This document shows, one piece after another, positions 61,410 through 64,000 of a DNA stretch of 64,000 bases. This DNA comes from Thermoplasmata archaeon (GTDB lineage: Archaea > Thermoplasmatota > Thermoplasmata > Thermoplasmatales > Thermoplasmataceae): NCBI GenBank assembly GCA_021817255.1, contig JAKAVO010000004.1, positions 1-64,000 of the forward strand. Direction: 5' to 3'. The translations under genes were made by a program, and so were the position numbers. How positions within the stretch are numbered: position 1 is the stretch's first letter; every line of letters begins with the position of its first letter. The notes under the pieces were generated by a model. It was not told the DNA's origin. It saw only the letters and a list, made by a program, of their open reading frames with translations, and did not search any database.

Positions 61410-61958
61410 ATGGAGGAATATGCCTTTATTTTGGACATCTTAATGCAGGGTAGGTCTAGTGATCACTCCTATAGCAGGACTCCACTGGTTTTTGGACTGG
61501 GGGAGACGGAGTTTAAACTCCTGGAAATGATTCCAAAGGAAGGGGCAATAATAACAGTCGGGGATAAGGTCTATATTGGAAAAGATCTGCAGAAACGGGA
61601 TAAAATAATGACTGTAAAACGCAGAATAGGATTTGAAGAACTTTCGTCCTCAGCAACAACTGAACTTCCATATATTCTGGAAAATATAGTTAAGGAGAAT
61701 GAGAAAGTATACGTGGACTTTTTTAACAGGGCAGAATCAATAAATTCAAGGATGCACACACTGGAACTTCTACCAGGGCTTGGAAACAAGACCATGTGGT
61801 CAATAATAGATGAAAGAAAGAAAAAGCCTTTCGAATCATTCAAGGAACTTACCGAAAGGGTCAAAACCATTCACCACCCTGAAAAGATGATCGCAGTGAG
61901 AATAGCGCAGGAAATAGATGGCAGGAACGAAAAGTACAGGATTTTTGTTAAGCAATGA
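61410..61958 (+). CDS. DUF655 family RNA-binding-like protein
   Basis: 182 residues of the archaeal DUF655 family, found next to rpoF and ksgA. An OB-like N-terminal half (EGAIITVGDKVYIGKDLQKRDKI) and a helix-hairpin-helix C-terminal part (LELLPGLGNKTMWSIIDERKKKPF) suggest nucleic-acid binding, maybe in rRNA or ribosome maturation. Overlaps ksgA by four bases (ATGA). Confidence 0.88.
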   Translation: MEEYAFILDILMQGRSSDHSYSRTPLVFGLGETEFKLLEMIPKEGAIITVGDKVYIGKDLQKRDKIMTVKRRIGFEELSSSATTELPYILENIVKENEKVYVDFFNRAESINSRMHTLELLPGLGNKTMWSIIDERKKKPFESFKELTERVKTIHHPEKMIAVRIAQEIDGRNEKYRIFVKQ

Positions 61959-62680
61959 AGTTGTACACTGAAAAATATGGGCAGGTCCTATTAAAGGACA
62001 AAAACATCGCACAGATTGAAATTTCTAGTCTTGATGATGGGGAAAGTGTACTGGAAATTGGCCCGGGAGAAGGTGTTTTAACGCAATTTCTCCTTGAAAA
62101 ATACCCAAGGGTTACGGTTATTGAATCAGATCATCGTTTTGTGGAAATACTGAGAATAAAATTCTTTGATTACATTGAGAAAGGAAATCTTGAAGTAATC
62201 CACGGCGACTTTCTTGAATACAATGGCCTAATTCAGGATCAAATTATTGGAAACGTGCCATATCACATATCTTCAAAGATAGTGCAGAAGTTATCCACGA
62301 TGCAATTTAACAAGGCAATTTTAATGCTCCAAAGCGAATTTGCGTCGACACTTATGGCAAAGCCATCCACTAAGGAATACACCAGAATGACAGTATTTAC
62401 GTACCTCAACTTCAATGTAGAACTTATCAAACTCGTATCAAGAAACAGTTTTTCTCCAGTGCCAGGAGTGGATAGCGCAATTATTTCCCTCAGGAACAAA
62501 AGCAAGTTTCCTGATATTGACAGAAATGCAGCTGAAGTGAAATTGCGGGAATTATTTTCACAAAAGAGGAAGAAACTGAAAAACGTTATAGAAAATTGCC
62601 CCACGCAATTTCAGGATAGCAGGATAGATCAACTGATGCCGGAAGAAATAATGAACCTTCTTCAAAACAGAGTCTTCTGA
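61955..62680 (+). CDS. ksgA: 16S rRNA dimethyladenosine transferase KsgA/Dim1
   Basis: Dimethylates two adjacent adenosines near the 3' end of 16S rRNA using SAM. 241 residues. Motif I is LEIGPGEGVLTQFLL, the adenine-binding motif IV is GNVPYHISSKI, and FSPVPGVDSAIISL is the late family block. It closes the SBDS-exosome-ribosome operon. Confidence 0.95.
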   Translation: MKLYTEKYGQVLLKDKNIAQIEISSLDDGESVLEIGPGEGVLTQFLLEKYPRVTVIESDHRFVEILRIKFFDYIEKGNLEVIHGDFLEYNGLIQDQIIGNVPYHISSKIVQKLSTMQFNKAILMLQSEFASTLMAKPSTKEYTRMTVFTYLNFNVELIKLVSRNSFSPVPGVDSAIISLRNKSKFPDIDRNAAEVKLRELFSQKRKKLKNVIENCPTQFQDSRIDQLMPEEIMNLLQNRVF

Positions 62681-62861
62681 TCAAATAGAATATTACAGGG
62701 CTTATGTGCCTCCCTGCAGGCTGGATATAAAATCTGGCCAGCATAAACAATAACTATTTCAAATTGCTTCAGAAAATTTGTTCAGCCGTGATGTTCCACA
62801 AAAAACGGAACGAGTCAATTATTTTAAAAAACGGTGTGGTTATCTTTTGGATTTTAAAAAA
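62681..62861. other. Non-coding stretch after ksgA
   Basis: AT-rich; contains T- and A-runs that may end the ksgA operon and the opposite zinc-ribbon transcript. No supported gene. Confidence 0.3.
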
Positions 62862-62966
62862 TCAGTCAAAAGCGCAACCGCACTGTATTGCTTCTATCTC
62901 GCTCTCATGTTTTGTACCGCACATCTGGCACTCAAAGGGCCCACTTCCTATTTCCACACTTAACAT
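62862..62966 (-). CDS. Very small zinc-ribbon-like protein (34 residues)
   Basis: Reads MLSVEIGSGPFECQMCGTKH, then ESEIEAIQCGCAFD and TGA. C-x-x-C and C-x-C spaced by 14 residues make a plausible zinc ribbon. TTTAAAT lies about 26-32 bases upstream of this ATG, right for a leaderless message; an in-frame ATG at 62990 would give 42 residues but falls too near that box. Too short for the ORF track. Family not recognised by name. Confidence 0.55.
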   Translation of the reverse strand: MLSVEIGSGPFECQMCGTKHESEIEAIQCGCAFD

Positions 62967-63238
62967 AATTCGATGTAAATCTTTAAGCATTTAAACTTTG
63001 CTCTCCGCAGATTCGTCATTTGCCTGATGGCTAATGCAATTGCATAAGTTTTTTTGGCAGCAGCTTTAAACACACTTAACACCGAGAATTAAAGGTTGTG
63101 TTTATGAAAATATGGTTAACTGGAAAAATTATCCGGATTCAAGAACAACCGCACTTACAAACATATTCCACGAAAATATATAAAAAAAATTGGGATAAAC
63201 AGGGCTTTTATCAGAGGTCTTTAAAAAAAGGTGTATTT

Positions 63239-64000
63239 TCACTTTCCAGTATCGCTGGAACCCTTTGTGTTACTCTTCTGTTGTTGAATCTTTGCAAATT
63301 CGGAGATTCCAAAATTGCTCACACCAGCAGTAAGCGTGTTTGCGGGAATCATCATCAGAGTTCCTTTGCCTTCGAGCCCAATTTCATACAGGATATTCAT
63401 CCACCTCAGTTGCAGGGCACCTGGGTTGTCAACATACATTTTAGAAGCTTCCACCATCTTGCTCGCTGCCTCTACTTCAGCAAGGGCAAGTGTCACCCTT
63501 GATCTTCGTTCTCTTTCTGCGGATGCCTGCCTCGACATAGCTTCCTGCAATGATTGGGGAACAACTACATCCCTTATCTCAACAGAGGATACTTTTATTC
63601 CCCAGTGTTCTGTTTTCTCGTCAATAATGGCTCTTGCGCCTTCGCCTACCTTTTCTCTTTCTGATAAAATTTCATCGAAGGAGTATTTGCCTATAACTTC
63701 CCTCAGTGTTGTTTGAGCAGAAAGGCTTGTTGCATTTGCAAAATTCTCAATGTTAAGCACTGTCTTTTGAGGGTCAATGGCCTGATAATACATAATTGCA
63801 TCACAGTTCACTGGCACGTTGTCGTTTGTGAATGTTGAGTCTGTTTTGAAGGCAACCGCCTGGATTCTCAAGCTTATGATTACAGGTATCTTTGAGATAA
63901 ACGGAGTCACATAAATTATCCCTGGCCCCTTAATACCCGAAAATCTTCCCAGAGTAAGCACTGGGGCTCTTTCCCATTCTCTCAATATGTGCAATCCTGA
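63239..64000 (-). CDS. SPFH-domain protein (slipin/stomatin-like), 5' end outside window
   Basis: At least 253 residues. The reading frame stays open to the window edge (SGLHILREWERAPVLTLGR), so the true start and the usual N-terminal membrane anchor are outside. The SPFH core shows GPGIIYVTPFISKIPVI, SLRIQAVAFKTDSTFTNDNVPVNCDAIMYY and VEIRDVVVPQSLQEAMSRQASAERERRSRV, diagnostic of slipins, which form membrane microdomain scaffolds. An NfeD protease partner is often adjacent but is not seen within the window. Confidence 0.92.
   Translation of the reverse strand, partial: SGLHILREWERAPVLTLGRFSGIKGPGIIYVTPFISKIPVIISLRIQAVAFKTDSTFTNDNVPVNCDAIMYYQAIDPQKTVLNIENFANATSLSAQTTLREVIGKYSFDEILSEREKVGEGARAIIDEKTEHWGIKVSSVEIRDVVVPQSLQEAMSRQASAERERRSRVTLALAEVEAASKMVEASKMYVDNPGALQLRWMNILYEIGLEGKGTLMMIPANTLTAGVSNFGISEFAKIQQQKSNTKGSSDTGK

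Noticed and set aside
1-64000. CRISPR arrays, rRNA genes, prophage or integrated plasmid
   Set aside because: No regularly spaced direct repeats, rRNA sequence, capsid/terminase genes or replication genes were seen; only one tRNA was recognised and it is not flanked by an attachment-type duplication.

Overview
The window reads as a chromosomal segment from an archaeon of the Thermoplasmatales/Thermoplasmata type. The evidence is a full set of archaeal information-processing genes (RadA, aPelota, SRP54, TFS, SBDS, exosome Rrp4/Rrp41/Rrp42, L37Ae, RpoP, Pus10, L21e, RpoF, KsgA), isoprenoid-lipid genes (prenyl diphosphate synthase, geranylgeranyl reductase), archaeal SepF, type II GAPDH, low-to-moderate GC, TATA boxes close to start codons, and secreted proteins rich in N-x-S/T sequons carrying 'ESGLPSGT.WYV' repeats. 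I cannot assign a genus from the sequence alone.

Layout. 1-130: 3' end of an IS200/IS605-type tnpB element with its right-end hairpin. 190-12460: housekeeping genes (xerA, CDGSH protein, prenyl synthase, RNase HII, TPR protein, XPD-like helicase, metallo-beta-lactamase, GNAT, nucleotidyltransferase, KBL-type enzyme, AlaX, HtpX). 12590-12730: relic of a second element of the same tnpB family. 12801-16919: carAB, preceded by a possible 30-codon leader ORF. 16935-26794: geranylgeranyl reductase, sfsA, CBS protein, glyS, glycosyltransferase, PAC2 protein, then the tight run GAPDH-radA-ACT regulator-sepF.

27768-44771 is the accessory heart of the window. It holds a dipeptide-type ABC importer with unusual architecture: a giant membrane-anchored binding protein, a permease carrying about 480 extracytoplasmic residues, and two ATPases fused in one chain. 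After it come a penicillin-acylase-type extracellular hydrolase, a 1205-residue surface protein whose cytoplasmic tail looks like a winged helix, and a small anchored surface protein. Together they could form an extracellular amide/peptide capture, hydrolysis, uptake and sensing module. That is inference from gene order and architecture.

44826-46988 holds ubiX, a Mut7-C RNase gene that appears to start at ATT, pelota and tRNA-Leu(UAG). 47196-52709 holds a double-HTH regulator, a repeat-built surface protein and a second surface gene split by an intact 1.2-kb tnpB element. The insertion can be undone on paper: the two flanks share AGTCAA, and joining them restores a 197-codon ORF. This gives the element boundaries and a predicted TTGAC target motif. 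52750-62680 returns to core genes (nth, FAD protein, srp54, tfs, then the exosome/ribosome/RNA-polymerase run ending in ksgA). The window ends with a very small zinc-ribbon ORF and a 5'-truncated SPFH/slipin gene.

I saw no CRISPR array, rRNA, prophage or recognisable riboswitch.
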